64,000 nucleotides of DNA, taken from assembly GCF_001949145.1 (NCBI RefSeq), contig NW_019091553.1, positions 212,988 through 276,987 on the forward strand. Reading direction: 5' to 3'. The notes under the pieces are model-generated. The model did no database searches, was not told the origin of the DNA, and saw only the letters and a program-made list of their open reading frames with translations. Position 1 is the stretch's first letter. The number at the start of each line of letters is the position of its first letter. Below, piece by piece: positions 40,101-54,600 of this stretch. The translations under genes and the position numbers were made by a program. Origin of the DNA: Acanthaster planci (taxonomy: Eukaryota; Echinodermata; Asteroidea; Valvatida; Acanthasteridae).

Positions 40101-43100
40101 GGAAACATTCATCATCAAACATTTCTTAAATTCTAGATACTGTAATTCTGATATACCGGTACAGTGTGCAGGTATGTACAGGTATGTACATGTACATGTC
40201 CTTTTTTTTTGTAGTCATTTTCCATTATGATTCTCAGACTGGTCACACAACAAGAACTCCATTTTGTATGTGAATTTGAACATTCATGGACAGTGTGCTG
40301 CTTTGTGTATGATGTAGAGAACTGGTACATTGTAACAGATACTCTACCGGTGCATGCATAGTACATGCCAAATTAACCAATCAGGCTGTACCTCACAAGT
40401 ACATGTACATTTATACATTTACATGTATGTGTATGGGGTACTATAGTACAGCGTTATATGTACATGTACATGTACTTTGACAGAGGATTAGTTTGACCGC
40501 TAAGGAAAAAGATTGTCTCATCGGGGAGTCTCAATGTTTACATGCATGGATAGTGGCAGCCACGAATTATACATAAAAATGGAAGTCTTTTGTTTGACTA
40601 TGGTTTGACATACTTGATAAAATAGTTTGCCCATGTCTTGTAGTATTTTTGGCCAGGGTTGCCGATGAGTCTTCCTTGATTGAATGTGTTATGCATCATA
40701 CCGTTAGTCTTCATCCATGCAGGAGCAGACCAAGGGCTGGCAAACAGCCGGATGTCGTACTCACTCATGGCCTTAGCTCGTTGAATTACTGGGATCTATG
40801 TGGGAAAAGAAAGCAGAGAGTGTTGAATGATGACTATTAACTACAATGTACATGTATTTGGGCTATTGCCACTACTGTAAAGGTTTTCTCTGTGCTATAC
40901 ATACATGGACATGTATTTGTATTTGGTATATGTTGAATGCAATTAGTCATTCAGCATGATAACTTGATTGTATTGCACTGTCAGTTGATTCTGTATGAAA
41001 TCTCGGCCTTCACTTCCATTTGAAAAGAATCCAACACAACAGCAAATTAGAAAGAAAAGGCAAGTTGCTGATAGTGGAATTATGGGTAAATCATTCTTCC
41101 AATAAGATTGACTGATTGTGCAAAGATAAAGTGAATGCAGACGTGTTGTTTCAACAACTAAAGCCCAACATACATATAGGCCCAAATGTAGAAAGCATGA
41201 GCCTTTAATACAGTCATGGTTCTCATCAACTGGCAAATACATAAACATTTCATTGGCTATGATGATGAGGACCAATTGGTAAGAAGTTGTATTTAGCATT
41301 GCATGAAAACAACATACGAGACTCCAGCAATATACAATTAGCTGAAAGTTCTATTGTAAAGTTTGCCTGGTGGCAGGTTCACTTTTTTAGGCAAGTGTTG
41401 GTCAGTATTGCCCCAAGTTTCATCATGGTTTCTATGTAGTAGGAACAAGACAAATGTTGAATTTCTGTTAGATTTCAATATACATGTAATTCTTCAGAAT
41501 CATTTGATGAAGGTGAACAAGGCACTAATAATGCTACGTGTACCTTACCTTAAAATCTAAATCTTCGGATACTAGTGTAAAGTTGACCAGATCAAAGTCA
41601 CCATCATAATCATCATAGCTATATTCTGACAGAGAGAAGTCACAGCTATGGATGGGGACACGACCCATATTATATTCAATACCTACAGGTACCGATAAGT
41701 AAAGAAAGGAACAAAAAGTAGGGAAGAATTACAAGTAAAAGTAAATTTATGCGACCTCAGACTTAATCTGATGTCCATTAATCATGTGAATTGTGCTTTG
41801 TAGGTAAAATGTACAGGATTATACACGTACAGTATAATGACCTTGCATACTTGTACATGTACAGTGTACATGTACCTCTCTGGGCACACGCATTCTACTG
41901 ATTTGAAATACAGTTTCGGGGCACAGTGTTCTGGTACTGAATGTTTGCCCTTTTCTGTCAGTGTTTCATCAGGAAGAGTTTTTGTAATGTACTCATATTG
42001 GTTTTAAGTTTCTGTTATTTTCTTTGTGCAGTTTGTCATGGATATGATGGAACTCACACATGTGTGAGGCTTTGCATAAATTCTGATGACTGGGTTTTAG
42101 AGCCTTTTTGCACATGTTGACCAAAGCACAGATTTCCCAACATCTCTACATTTCACATGTACATGCACACTATGTGTATTGGAGTTCAGGATTGTGTTTT
42201 ATAGACTACATGTATGTACATGTACACTGTACATATGTACATGTATCGCCGCCCCAAGACCTGGAACATGTTCAGTACACTTTTACCTTCCATAGAGTAG
42301 TAAGACCTGAGTAGATTTTCTTGAACCTTGCTTGATACATTCAAGATGTTCATAGTTGCTGAGTCAGTGAAGGCTCCACCAAACCCCACAATTCTCTGAT
42401 ATTCTTCAGAGGAATTGACTGTCAACAGTTCCACATTCTCTGCAACAAAAAAGTAAGTAAACTTGGATGTGATCTGTGTCATAATCTGATTGTCTTTTGT
42501 TATTCCTTGTACAGGTATCAAAAACTTTCCGGATCCATTTTGACCAAGTGTAAAACACAAGTTTTACATGTACGGTTACTGGTTTAACCCTAATAGACCT
42601 CAATCCCTCACTATTTGGTGGGTTGAAGACTGTTAGGGCTAATGCAATGCCACTTTGGCATTTCTTCAGTACTTATTATTTAACTACTTGCAAGTCCATG
42701 TAATGACTTTCAATGGGCAGAATCAAGTTGAACTTTATACCAGTACATGTGCTTGGAGTAGAGACTGAAACAAAGCATGGAGAGTTGTAAAATGGCAAAA
42801 CAGGGTACTTGTGCATTGTTTATGCACATTAGTTTAGATTGGGGTACCGTTACATGTACATGAATTGCATTCTTTCTTCAGTTTTACAGTTTGTGAGGCC
42901 AGTCATTTATGCACAAACTTTTCTTGAATTTAAGAACTGAACATTTACTAATAGTTCAAATCCAAGGGGCTTTCTGACTCATTACCAGCTGGATGTTCAT
43001 TCATAGCGAGCACCGTCTTTGAAAAGCGATGAGTGTCTCTGCTTGAGCTGTACTCTACAATCTCATTGGGTTGAATGTTGCCATGTCTCTCTACTGTATC

Positions 43101-45639
43101 ACAGTAGTCAGCAGAGCATTCACATACAAAAGAGCTTCCCCCCTGGAAATACTTCTGTCTGCAGGGCTTGTCTTCTGCATCTGTGAAAGAGCATTGAAAC
43201 TACAACATCAGACAAAGTACAAGATTTACAAAATGCATGGTTCGACTTTTTTATAACTCCTCCAAGTTAAAGCTCAGTATCTTTGCCTGACAATTTAAAA
43301 ATGAAGGTGCTTTTTCATAAAAACTTGCCCACTATTACTCCCCATGAAAAGAAAAGGCATCTGTCATGTCTATCATTTTATTGAAAGTCATATAAAAGGC
43401 TTTTGGGTAGCATGGGATGATTTATATGTACATGTATGTGCATAAAGCACTCACCTGCCACCAACCGTGGTCTACATGTACATGCAAATAGTAGGCTCGT
43501 TTTCCATCCTGTGCAAATGTTAGTAACACTACTTACTCTTTCCTGAGCTCTGATACATGTAGTTTTTCTCAAGGTTCTCTGGTTTTCCTCTCACTGTAAA
43601 AAATGAACTCTTTCGACCTCCAGCCATGCCAGCTGTACATGTACTCTGTAGTCATATTTGGACCGTTTGCACCTGTCTAAAGCACTATGCCTTTGCATCA
43701 AAGAAGTTGTAGCTGCATCCTTCATACATGAAATTCAGCCTTGTTAGAATGATCAGCCTCCATTTTCATTGTAACACATGTACATGTATGTACACTAATG
43801 ATGCCATTAAAGGGTAACTGCAAACAATTTGTTTTAATCTGGTACAAACCTTCAAAATGCACCTTCCTCTCTTAATTAACTTTACTGGTATTTACAACTT
43901 TTGTTTCACTATTTCAAAGGGTATTTTATTGCCTTTTTGGTTTCTATGCTAATGAATATTTCAATATTCATGAGCAAAACTGTGATGTCACCAGGAAAAA
44001 GGCCTCAATATTACATGGGTCAGTTTGTAAACAAAAGTCCTGCATTGATAAAGATTTTGTTGGACTAAATTTTCTCTCCTTTGCTTATTCATTGTTGTTT
44101 ATGTGCATACATGTAGCAATAAGCAAGCATCAATCCGTTTTCAGAAATGTTTCCAGTCAGTAAATTCTGGGTCCACAAGTTGAACAAAAAATCTATGCAC
44201 TGAACTACTGTACATGTGTGTCTTCCCTAGATGACATCATGGCAACAGTGCCCTCAGTTATCCAGGAAAGCACGGATAATGCTAAAAGTTTAAAGAAGTC
44301 CACTTTTCAATGCATTTAAAATGCATTTTTTCAATACATGTAGAAGGTTTTTGGAAGAATACATGTATAAAGTTAATGTTTATACAACATGTATAAAGTT
44401 GTATAAAAATTGTGTGTAAGAGAAATGCAGCTACATGTAGTGGTACATGTAGCGTGCTACACGTGAAGTTTTGCTTGTAGAGGATGCTCCTTATTGCTGG
44501 CTTTTTTCTTCAGGCTATTAGCAGAGGTCAGAGAGGTTCTTACGTGTTATTTTCTTCACTGAGTCTCCACAGAAATATACATACACTGTATGTATCTTTA
44601 GTTTTTGTTTCTGGTTATTGCCAACTTTGAAACTAGAAATTGTTTGTGACATGAAAGGACATGGCCAGCTCGTGTTTTAGAATACTTACCAACAACACAC
44701 AAAGATAGGTGGAAGAATACCAAAGTAAGGATGACACCTTGCATTGTAGAAGACTGGTTGGTAGACATACCTCAAGAATTGGTCAGTTGACAACTACTCT
44801 GTATACAGTACATGTATATGTAGGGTTTGAGTGAAAATCAGACAAACATCTCGAAATGAAAGAAGAATGTAAACTTTGCCGTACTGATGGTGCCGAAACA
44901 GTACATCTGCCTGTTGAGTGAAATACATGTAATATGCAAATTTACAGTTGCCAGGCTGCCAACTATCCTGGGAATTTTATCTCTCAACTGATTGAGAATG
45001 GTAAATATTACAAAGGCCCATATCTCTTGTGTGTAATACTGATATTCAGCTTTAACTGATAAAAAAACGAATTGTCAGGAGAACCATTGATGTTGCTTTT
45101 GGACATTTCTTTGTACATACCTATGCATGTATATTTCCTGGGAACAGATTGTACAATGGATGGTATTACATGTACGTGCTGTACATGCTTTTGCTTCATG
45201 TACTGTACGTGTATACAAGTATTGTGCTAGAACTGTGATTTTAATGTACATTAAATGTTTTACCAATAAGGGAGACTTCTTAATCTGAAGTTACAACAGA
45301 CACTCAAAACAGTTGTCAGGACTTAAGCATTGTACAGTGCATGTATATCAAACAAACCAGGCCAATTAGTGCTAGTATAACACCTGTAATTGACCTGATA
45401 ATATGAGCTTTACTCCTTTGTAAAGGTGCAACCATGGTATGCACAAATTATACCGAACTCACAGTTTGTGTTAAGCATATTTAGAAATTAAAGGATTCAA
45501 TTCAGTGTACTTGAGTAAATGTATTTAAGGCTCAGTTGACTTCATGCTGGTCATGCTGGCACTGAATATACGTGCACATGTACATGTAGAAATAACTTGG
45601 AAAGAGAACTTTGTTTTACTTATTTGAAGAGCAGTTACC

Positions 45640-45678
<39 letters not shown>

Positions 45679-48600
45679 AGTCAGTTCGAGCCTCCTGTGG
45701 TTCAAATCCAGATTCTTGAAAATAAATTACTGATTGCATTTTTATTTTAAGGTTGAATGTTACATGTAATTGGATTTATCAGAAAAGTTAGAAGTGATTT
45801 GAAAATGTTTAGTTTGATTACACGAATGACATTTTTCGAACTGAATTGTTCACTGCATGCTTGGTTAGTTTTAGCCTGGTCTGACATACATGTTCAGTAG
45901 GACATACATTGTACACGTACATATGTACATATAATCCTTATAATGTACCGGTACTTATTCCTCAAGTTTGAAATTATAGTTAAAAAACAAAACAAACGTG
46001 AATGACTGTTATTTTAAGTTTGACAGTTTCTCAATCCAGGGTTTTCAGTGAAGTGCCAAATGCTTAAAATTACATGTACACAGTACATGTACATGTACAT
46101 TGTACCTGCAGCCAGCGAGTACTGTCCAAAGTTTAGCTGACCCCATTGGATGTCCAGGTTAACAGGTAAAACAAACTAATAAGCTGACCCAAAGTTGGCA
46201 TTCAGGCAGCTTAATTGTACTTTCAACAGGTTGTAGGTTTCTTTGAAATCTGTGACATTCGGATACAATAACTTGCTGATGTTCTGGTCATTGAGAGGGG
46301 GGCCTATCTAAAATATGATAACCAAATCTGGTTTGTTTGGATTTGAGTCACAGCAGAAAGTGAGTGTGCTACATACATGTACATGTACATGTACATGTGC
46401 AGGTAGTTGGTTCTTGTTAACAATAGAATCAAGATTACACTGTAAGTCTAAATTTAGATTTCATTTTATTTAAAATTTTCAATACAGGCATACTGGTTCC
46501 GTACAGTGTGACGATAAAAGATTAATTATGTTTATTTAGTTACGTTTATTTTATTAAACCATAAAAAAATCTGCTAATTAAGTGCACCATATTACCATAC
46601 TTAGCCATCGCAGATGAAATTGTCTCTGTATTCACCAACCACTCTTGGTTTCCATTCAAGCAGCAAGGTCATTGGTAGTCTCTACTCCAGTATCATTCAT
46701 GAGGACCTCTGAGAAAGTGGGCTTTGGCTGTCCTTGGGCATGGAGTCCATGTTCCAGAACAGAAACTTGCTGGCAGAGAACTAAGGATTATACATGGTCA
46801 TGGAAAAAGAACCAATGAAGATGCACAAATATGTATGTAAACAGACCATTCAAAAATCAATGCAGCCAGAAATCTAAAGCCAAGAAAAATTATGAAAAAC
46901 CGTGAAAGCCACAGCAAACCACAGTTCGAACTAAAGAACTTCACTTGACTACAACACACCAAAAATGTAGGAATATAACAAACAAAATTTTAAATGAAAA
47001 ATGTTTCAATCCAAATTTAAAAAAAGGCCAAATTAATACTTTCTGTCTCCCAAAGGCAGAAATCAAACTGGTTCCATAATCCAGAACTACTGTAGTTGCC
47101 AGGTTGCAGGGAAAATGTACATGTACGTATACACTGTACATGTACAGTATGTGGTATGTACATGTACATGTAACTCCAAAATGCACAGTTTAGTGTTCAT
47201 GTTACAGTGCTGCAGTTGAGTGCCTCATGACAATCATGCATTTCTTAGTGAAGCAGATTGAGTAGGATGAAGTAAATAGACCATTCAAACACAGATAAAC
47301 TGTCAAAGATACAATTTAAAACAATGTACACAATTCTTCATGTTTGCACCAATCACTGTATGTGGGATGTGCGAACAAAGGAACACTGTACCTTTACTGT
47401 ATTTAAAATTGAGAAATTCATTCAAAAAGCTGTCCTGCATCTGTTAGCCAACAAAGTTTTGTTTGCTTCTTGGTTAAGAAACCTCATTTACATGTAGATA
47501 CCCTAACTTGTAGGTCTAGAATAATTGGCAGTATTGCGATTGATCATTTGGACAGTCTTTTGTATGGTATCAACACATTCTGTGTGAAGCATTGACTTAC
47601 TGGTAGTCCTCTCCATGTTTCACCAATCATCTCTATACCACAGAGTGATATCATCAATACTTCATTAATCATGTTAATGAGCAGTTTACAATATGTAGAA
47701 AGCTCTTCAAGTGAGCTTATTACAGTTTGTTCATCCCTTGACTTGCTCTTGCCTTGGCCTTGACAAGTTGGACTCAGACCTGAGCTGGACTTGGACTTAG
47801 CTTGAACTCAGGCATTAATGGACTTGGCTTGGTTCAGGCTCAGATTAGATGAACTGGACTACATGCCTATCACTTATTAAATTCAGATACCAGTCTGTGT
47901 AATTAGGGGTATGTTATTTTGCAAGATGTGTGCATTATTCTAACTGAATGTTTTGCTTATTTACAGCTTGGCCAAGTTATCCCTGGAGCAAGGTGCCAAT
48001 CCCAACCTGGTCCTATCGTCAGGCATCAGTCCCTTCCATCTGGCTATAGGAACAGATTCACTTAATGCTTTGCCTCTTGTTAAACTCTTCCTGCACCATA
48101 ATGGCAACCCCAATGTTAGGTAGGTACATGATCAATACATGTAGGTTCTCCAGTCAGGACTATGACATGTTTATAGTAATGTATTCAAAGGAAGCAATTC
48201 ACCAATCTGTCTTTGATGATGATGAATTGATGTAGCCCATTCCAAAATGAGTGCAGGAATGTGTTCTTTTTAATCCATCTTTCTTTCAAGATACATGTAC
48301 ATGTACATGTGTTGTGGTTTTGGGGGGTTTTTTGCACATACATGTACACACACACTTACCTTACATACATATACGTGTACCTAGTGTGGACATTCTTTTC
48401 ATGCACTTAAGAGAACTCGGTGAAAATACTCGTTTTTCTTGAATTGGGAACACGATTTTCAGCTGGCTTTTTGCACAAGGTTTCCTTGACTATTCCTCTT
48501 CCTTTTAAGACAGATGACCCCTACCCCACAATGACTCTAAACTTCTTTTTCAGAGAAAGAAAAACATCCTGTGGACATGTGTAAGTCCACAGAACGTCTT

Positions 48601-51600
48601 CCTTTCCTGCATTGTGTGGACATCTTGTATGTGAGGTTGGCGCACTTGTCCTGGCACATACATGTATTTGCATACGTTGTGTTTTAAATGTTTCCACTAA
48701 ACAACCTGGATTAACTGTATGAAGTTTGCTTTTGTCAACTGAAATGAATGTGGTTTGGTGGTGTTTACATATTGATGCTTTAGGTCTGTAGATGGAATGA
48801 CACCTGTACATGTGGCTGCCACCTGGGGGCGCTGTCTAGCTTTACAGCTACTCCTGGCAAATGGAGGTAACCCTGAGTTGTATGATGAAGATGGAGCAAA
48901 TGCAATGGATATGGCTAAGGAGAATAAGAATTGGGACTGTCTGAATATCCTGAGAACATATCAGATTGAGGAGGCTGAGGAAGACTCTCGACCAGACAAC
49001 TATGTAACAAGTGAGCAGAAATAGTACTTGAATTGAGTTTTGACTCCTTAGGGCTCCTTATGCAAACGGTTGGTAAAGAAATACAGCCATGGAGAGAAGA
49101 ATGCTGCATTTTATGACTACACACTAGGCAGAAACTCACCATTTGGTATAAAAAATCATAGTAGTTGTCGATGATTTCTTAGAATGGTACCACATACATA
49201 CATGTACATTGTAAGAAGTAACATGTATTGAAGGCACAGTGGATACACATGCACTCAAGTTCCAACAGTCTCCCCTGGAGTTAGTCTGTGATGTCATACT
49301 GAGCAAGATCATTGATTGGCCAGAATGCACAGTCACTGAAACATTGTACATGTACATGTATCTTTGAAATATTCATGTATTTCTGCTGTCAATGTGAACA
49401 AATCCATGAGAAACCATACACTGAGGTGGAACTTCATGCTTGTTGGGGTAAATGGTCCTATAATGTCATTCAGCCTGTAAGAAAGTGCTGGCTATCATGC
49501 GATTGGTACATCGCCACCACATTCATCTAAGTTACACATGTGAGTAGTTGACATCATTTGCGGGGGGAGGTCGTTTTTCTGCCTGCTTAGCGGGGCCTGG
49601 TAAACTGACTCTGTTGGTCACTATTTTTATCTGTAATATCCATTTAATTTTAGTGAAATTGTCACCAGATTAGAATACGTTTGAAATGATAAATTTGTTA
49701 GTACATTAGGTTTGGCTTTAGCACCAACGTGTGCATGTATACAATGTAGGGTGAATATCACTCTGTGTGCTCAGTGTGGTCAAAGACCAGTTGTGAAAGA
49801 AATTGCAATTTTGCATGGAATCACACTGAAAACACAGTGTGAATATAAACATCAATGTAAGGGCAAAACCTAAACTAAAATTAACATCCCTAATGTAAAG
49901 CCAAATTAATATCCTTGACAACATGATAAATTAATGCCTGGCGACTAATGCCTGAGCTGCAGGTGAGGGTAATATCAGTCTTCATTCTCCTGAGCTGGTC
50001 TGAGTACCAAGCACATATTTATTCCCACTCATACATGCACCGTTTTAGTCAGAGTCAAAAGAAGTCAGTATACTACATGTATAAATTTCCAAGGATTTTG
50101 TTCAAGAAGTTTACTTTCATTTTCCCAAAGACCCCCATCCATTTTATGGTATATTTCTTGTCCAGAAGTCCAGAAAACTCTCCTTATATGGACTTAGCGT
50201 GCACATGGGGAGTTCTACATACAGTGTACATGTACCGTACCACAGCGTTCATACATGTAGACTCTTGGCCAATGGGATGGATTAAGCTGTTTCTTAATCA
50301 AGTGCCAGTGTGTTTTATGCAGCAGGCATTATCAGATGTTATTAAATACACGGTCACATTGCACGTTGTTGAAAAAGGAAACTGTGGGTACAATGTACAT
50401 GTATTTATGAAGACAAACTTGAAAATGTGTAAACTCAGTTGCATCATGCATACATGTACATATACATGTATGTATACATGTACTTGTACAGTGTGCAGAA
50501 ATCATGTGCAGAAACCACAGTGCATTGTAAACATTCATCACTCCTGGCAAGGAGTGATGAATGTACATGCACAACACACTGTACCCGTACCACTGCCAAT
50601 TTGAAGCTCTTTAATTTGGTATTGAGCGTGTACATGTAGATCCTTGGAAATGTTCAATTCCAAACTTGATATTCAAAAATGTACGTACATGTAAACTTTG
50701 CTTTACATTTTTGAAAGCTGTCAGCATTTAGACTGGATAAGGCAATTTCAGGGTCCTGAAGTTGAAGGGGTGGATCCAGGGGGATGGGGTTAGGGGTTAA
50801 AAACCCTCCTCGGAGACAAAGAAAAAGAAAAGTAAACAAAAAAAACGGGGGAAATATTAAAAGCTAACATGTTGTAAGTGTACCATTCTAAGCAATGTAC
50901 CGGTATGCCATGTAATGTTTCATCATTGTTTCCGCTTGTCTGCAAATACGAGACATTAAAAGAAATCTCCGGCCTGACCCTCCCTGTGGAGAAATTCCTG
51001 GATCCGCCCCTGAGTTGAGATTATTACTTTTGAGGGCATGTACACGTGAGAAAACTGGTAGGAATGCTTTGATGGAATGGGAAGTAGAATGAAGTTTGAC
51101 AATCACAATTCACAAAGTAAACAAAACAGTGCCGAGTGGTGGTCCCATAGCCCTTATCTTGAAATTTCAAAACAGTTTTAATTTTTAAATGAATGTGGTG
51201 TTTGTTGTTGTGTCAGTTGTACATGTACATTTTGTTGACACAAACAACCCTGTTTGTCCTTTGTATTTGCTTTCATTTCAGTTAAGTGCTTCAAATGTTT
51301 TGTTTTGTCAGGGTTTCTAATTCAGCAAAGGAGCAGTTTTCATGAGCACCCTGATGAAGGCAGCTCGGATCACCTTGACTTGACAGACTTGAATCACAAC
51401 TCATCTCGCAATTCCTTGGACTCTACTGCTTTGTCTTCCTACTGCCAAGATGTGTCATTCTCTCCTTCCAGTCACACTGAGGAAATTACAAACTCATCCC
51501 AATCATTCTTCCCAGACTTGGCCTCGCAATGGGCAGCAAAAGAACAGCATGACTCTGATGGATCAGGAAGCCGCACTAGTGAGCCACATGAAGGGAAACC

Positions 51601-54600
51601 ACTTCCAGCAATAAGACAGTCCAGGGGTAGTTCAGGAGTTCCTGACCAAGCATGTTTGGAAACAACATTTCCAGATGTCATGGGACTTTGTGATAACAGG
51701 TCAGCAGACCTTGATCGAGATGATTGTCCTGTCACAAGTGGAGATGGAAGTGAGCTAGCTGAAGAACAAGATCACAACAAAACTCTATCCAACAAGTATT
51801 TAGAGGAGTTACTCATGAGTGAGCACTGCACTGGCTTGGACCTGACATCACCTGATCATCCATCTGTTTTCATTAAAGTTCAGACCTCTCATAATGGTGA
51901 GACACCACCTCTGGACAAGACTATGGTCTTCTTGCCAGATAGAAGATCAGTTGGGCAGTCTGGAGAAGTCAAACCATCAGAAATCTCTCTTGCAAGTGAA
52001 GAAGGCTCAGCATATGTAACTTGTCAAAGTGATGATATTCATTTGTCTTGTACAAACACTGAGCAGCAGTTTTCAGAACAAAGAAAGAGACATCCAAGGC
52101 GAGTCACATTTAGTGATGAAGGAGGGAATTCCACAAACCAGTTAATTCAACGTTCTTCACAGGTTGAAGTTGCTAGGGAAAGACATGTCTCTGATGAAAG
52201 TGATCCGAGCCAAACTAATGGCAATACTAAGAAACTGAGTTTGAACGAGTCATCAGAAAACACTTGTGAGTTGAGTGACTTGCTCACATCGGATAACAGT
52301 GATAGTGACCTGCTGACGACAGATGAAAGTTCTTTCATTGCTCCTCACATTAAGCCAACATGTCAGTTCCAAAATGAACTTAAGCAGCTGACTGCCAGTA
52401 GAAGGGATGCTAAAATCAGTGACAGACCAGTGACTCGAGATTCATCAATGTGGCAGTTGTCATCAGGCCATCCAACTTCAAGATCAACAGAGGGTCATTC
52501 CATCATATGTGAAGCACACCTTGCAGATGGCCTTGAGCCTGATTGCAACACTGAGCATGACTCTGTGGAGTACTTGTACCATGATGAAGGTACAGGAGCC
52601 ATGTTGATAGAGCGACAGTGCCCATCAGCTCTGACTATGAATAGCAGTCATCTGGACGTGTCTTACCTAGAGTATAGCCAGGTCTCAACAAGTGATGAGA
52701 CTGTGCTTTATGATTGGAGAGATTACCAAACAGATGACGAAGGCAAGTCATGTGCACCAGCACCCTTGTCTAAGGAGCTGCTTGAGTTGACTGATAAGGG
52801 TATCAGGGAGATGATGCAGAAATATGGAGAGGAAGCTGGTCCCATCACGTCCACCACACGCATGGTATACTTGCATCACTTGGCGAAACTCCAAAATGAT
52901 CCAGGATTTGCAGGGAGGACTGCCAATAGACAGCAAACTTTTCAAGGTGAGATGTACATGTATATACCGGTATACTGTATGCATGTATCTCTGTACTCAT
53001 GCACTTTTAAGACAGTGAAGATTTGATGTGTAATGCATTGTGCATAATGCACCTGCACCTTCTCCAACATAACACAGGTTTTAAGCAGTGTAAGCTGAAT
53101 ATGTTGAGAGAAAGCACACTGGTTCATAGATAAGACAGGAAATATACGGTGTAGTTGTATTTATGCAGTATGGAACCTATTAATCATACACTAATGCGCG
53201 CCGTATGGCAGTTATTAGTGAACTTAACAGTATATACAATGTGAGCCATCAATAAGTACAAAAAGAGGAAAACTAGTCAACATGACCTGTCATATTGATC
53301 ATGATAGAATGCTAGTGACTTAGCAATATATTGGGTTATTTGCTTGACTGTAAACAGTCATATACATGTAATTGAAAATGAGAGCTACCTGTGTCCATAC
53401 ACTGTATGCATTCCAAACTTCCAAATGGCACGTACATGTACATGCACCTAAGCTATTCATATCTTACATACTTCAAGTTCTGTATCTGTGACGACATACA
53501 TGAAAAAGTCTTAATTGTCTTTACGTAAAAGCTTAAAAGTCATTTTTTTCAGCAACAGTAATAAAAGCATGCAATATTTGATAAGATTTGAAAGTTAACG
53601 TGCTGAGGTCAGCATTGTTTAGGACCATACAATGTACCTCACAAAATGTTTGAATGTGGTCTTACAGCAAGTTCTGAAATTTGTTTGAGCAGGATTTCGA
53701 TGGGAGTTGGCCGAGTATCTAAGGACTGGTAATCTACCGGATTCTGAGCAGGAGATGGGAAGACAGGAGCACCTCATGGTAGTACCCTTTCAAAATCCAG
53801 ATCCATCACGCAAGTGGAGGGAAGGAACACTCAAATCATCATTTAACTATTTGTTACTAGACCCAAGAGTGACTAAGGACTTGCCAAGTCGTTACAATCA
53901 ACTCACACAGCTGGAAGCATTCAGGGTAAGAGAATAGAAATACTCTGTATTGAAGACCTGTACAAGTGCTGCCATGCATTTGCATAGATTTCCTTCAGAC
54001 ATGTCAGAAGACCAAAATAATTTCTGACACTAAATTGAGGCGTTGTTACATTCTTTTTTCTTTGCGGTGTAGAATTTAATTTCTGCGCTCTGAAATTTTA
54101 TACTTGACAACTGACAAGGGCATGAAGAGAGGGGTTCAATTTTGAAACATACGCAATGTACAGTAACAGTGAGCAAGAAAGACAATATCAGTCATATAAA
54201 TAGGCAGTCATTTCCATGAGATACTTGATTAGCATTTAAGTGTATTGCTTTTAGGTATTTGTTGCGGCCATATTTTACATCGGTAAGGGCAAAAGGAGCC
54301 GGCCGTATGCCCACTTCTATGAAGCCCTCTCTCATAGGAAGCTTGTTGATGAAGTGAAGGACCAAACACCAAAGAAAACATCCAAAAAACAGGTGGGTTA
54401 GAGATTGCCACAGGTTTAAGAACAAAGTGGCAAGGACTGCTGAATTACAATTGAACACTTTACTCCATGACCTTTTCATGTACAGTTGTACATTCTGTTG
54501 ACATGTTTATCTGGTCGCATTGTTGTATTCAAACTCTTTTGAGTTCCCAGTTTGTCTGATTAAAGTTTGAGAAGGTTAAGAAGTCATGGTCAAGTCAGAA

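Larger units (their letters stand above)
44769..47966. other. ANKLE1 intron 1 after GBA-B; GBA-B upstream region
   Basis: The part next to 44768 is the presumed promoter and 5' UTR of GBA-B on the minus strand; no defined promoter element was recognised. The rest is intronic, with TACATG runs, a GTCT microsatellite and a degraded LINE-like fragment. Confidence 0.5.

Noticed and set aside
49948-50604. 218-codon plus-strand open frame in ANKLE1 intron 3
   Set aside because: Its composition follows TACATG runs (Met-Tyr-Thr-Cys repeats), it has no domain, and including it would break the in-phase junction of ANKLE1 exons 3 and 4.
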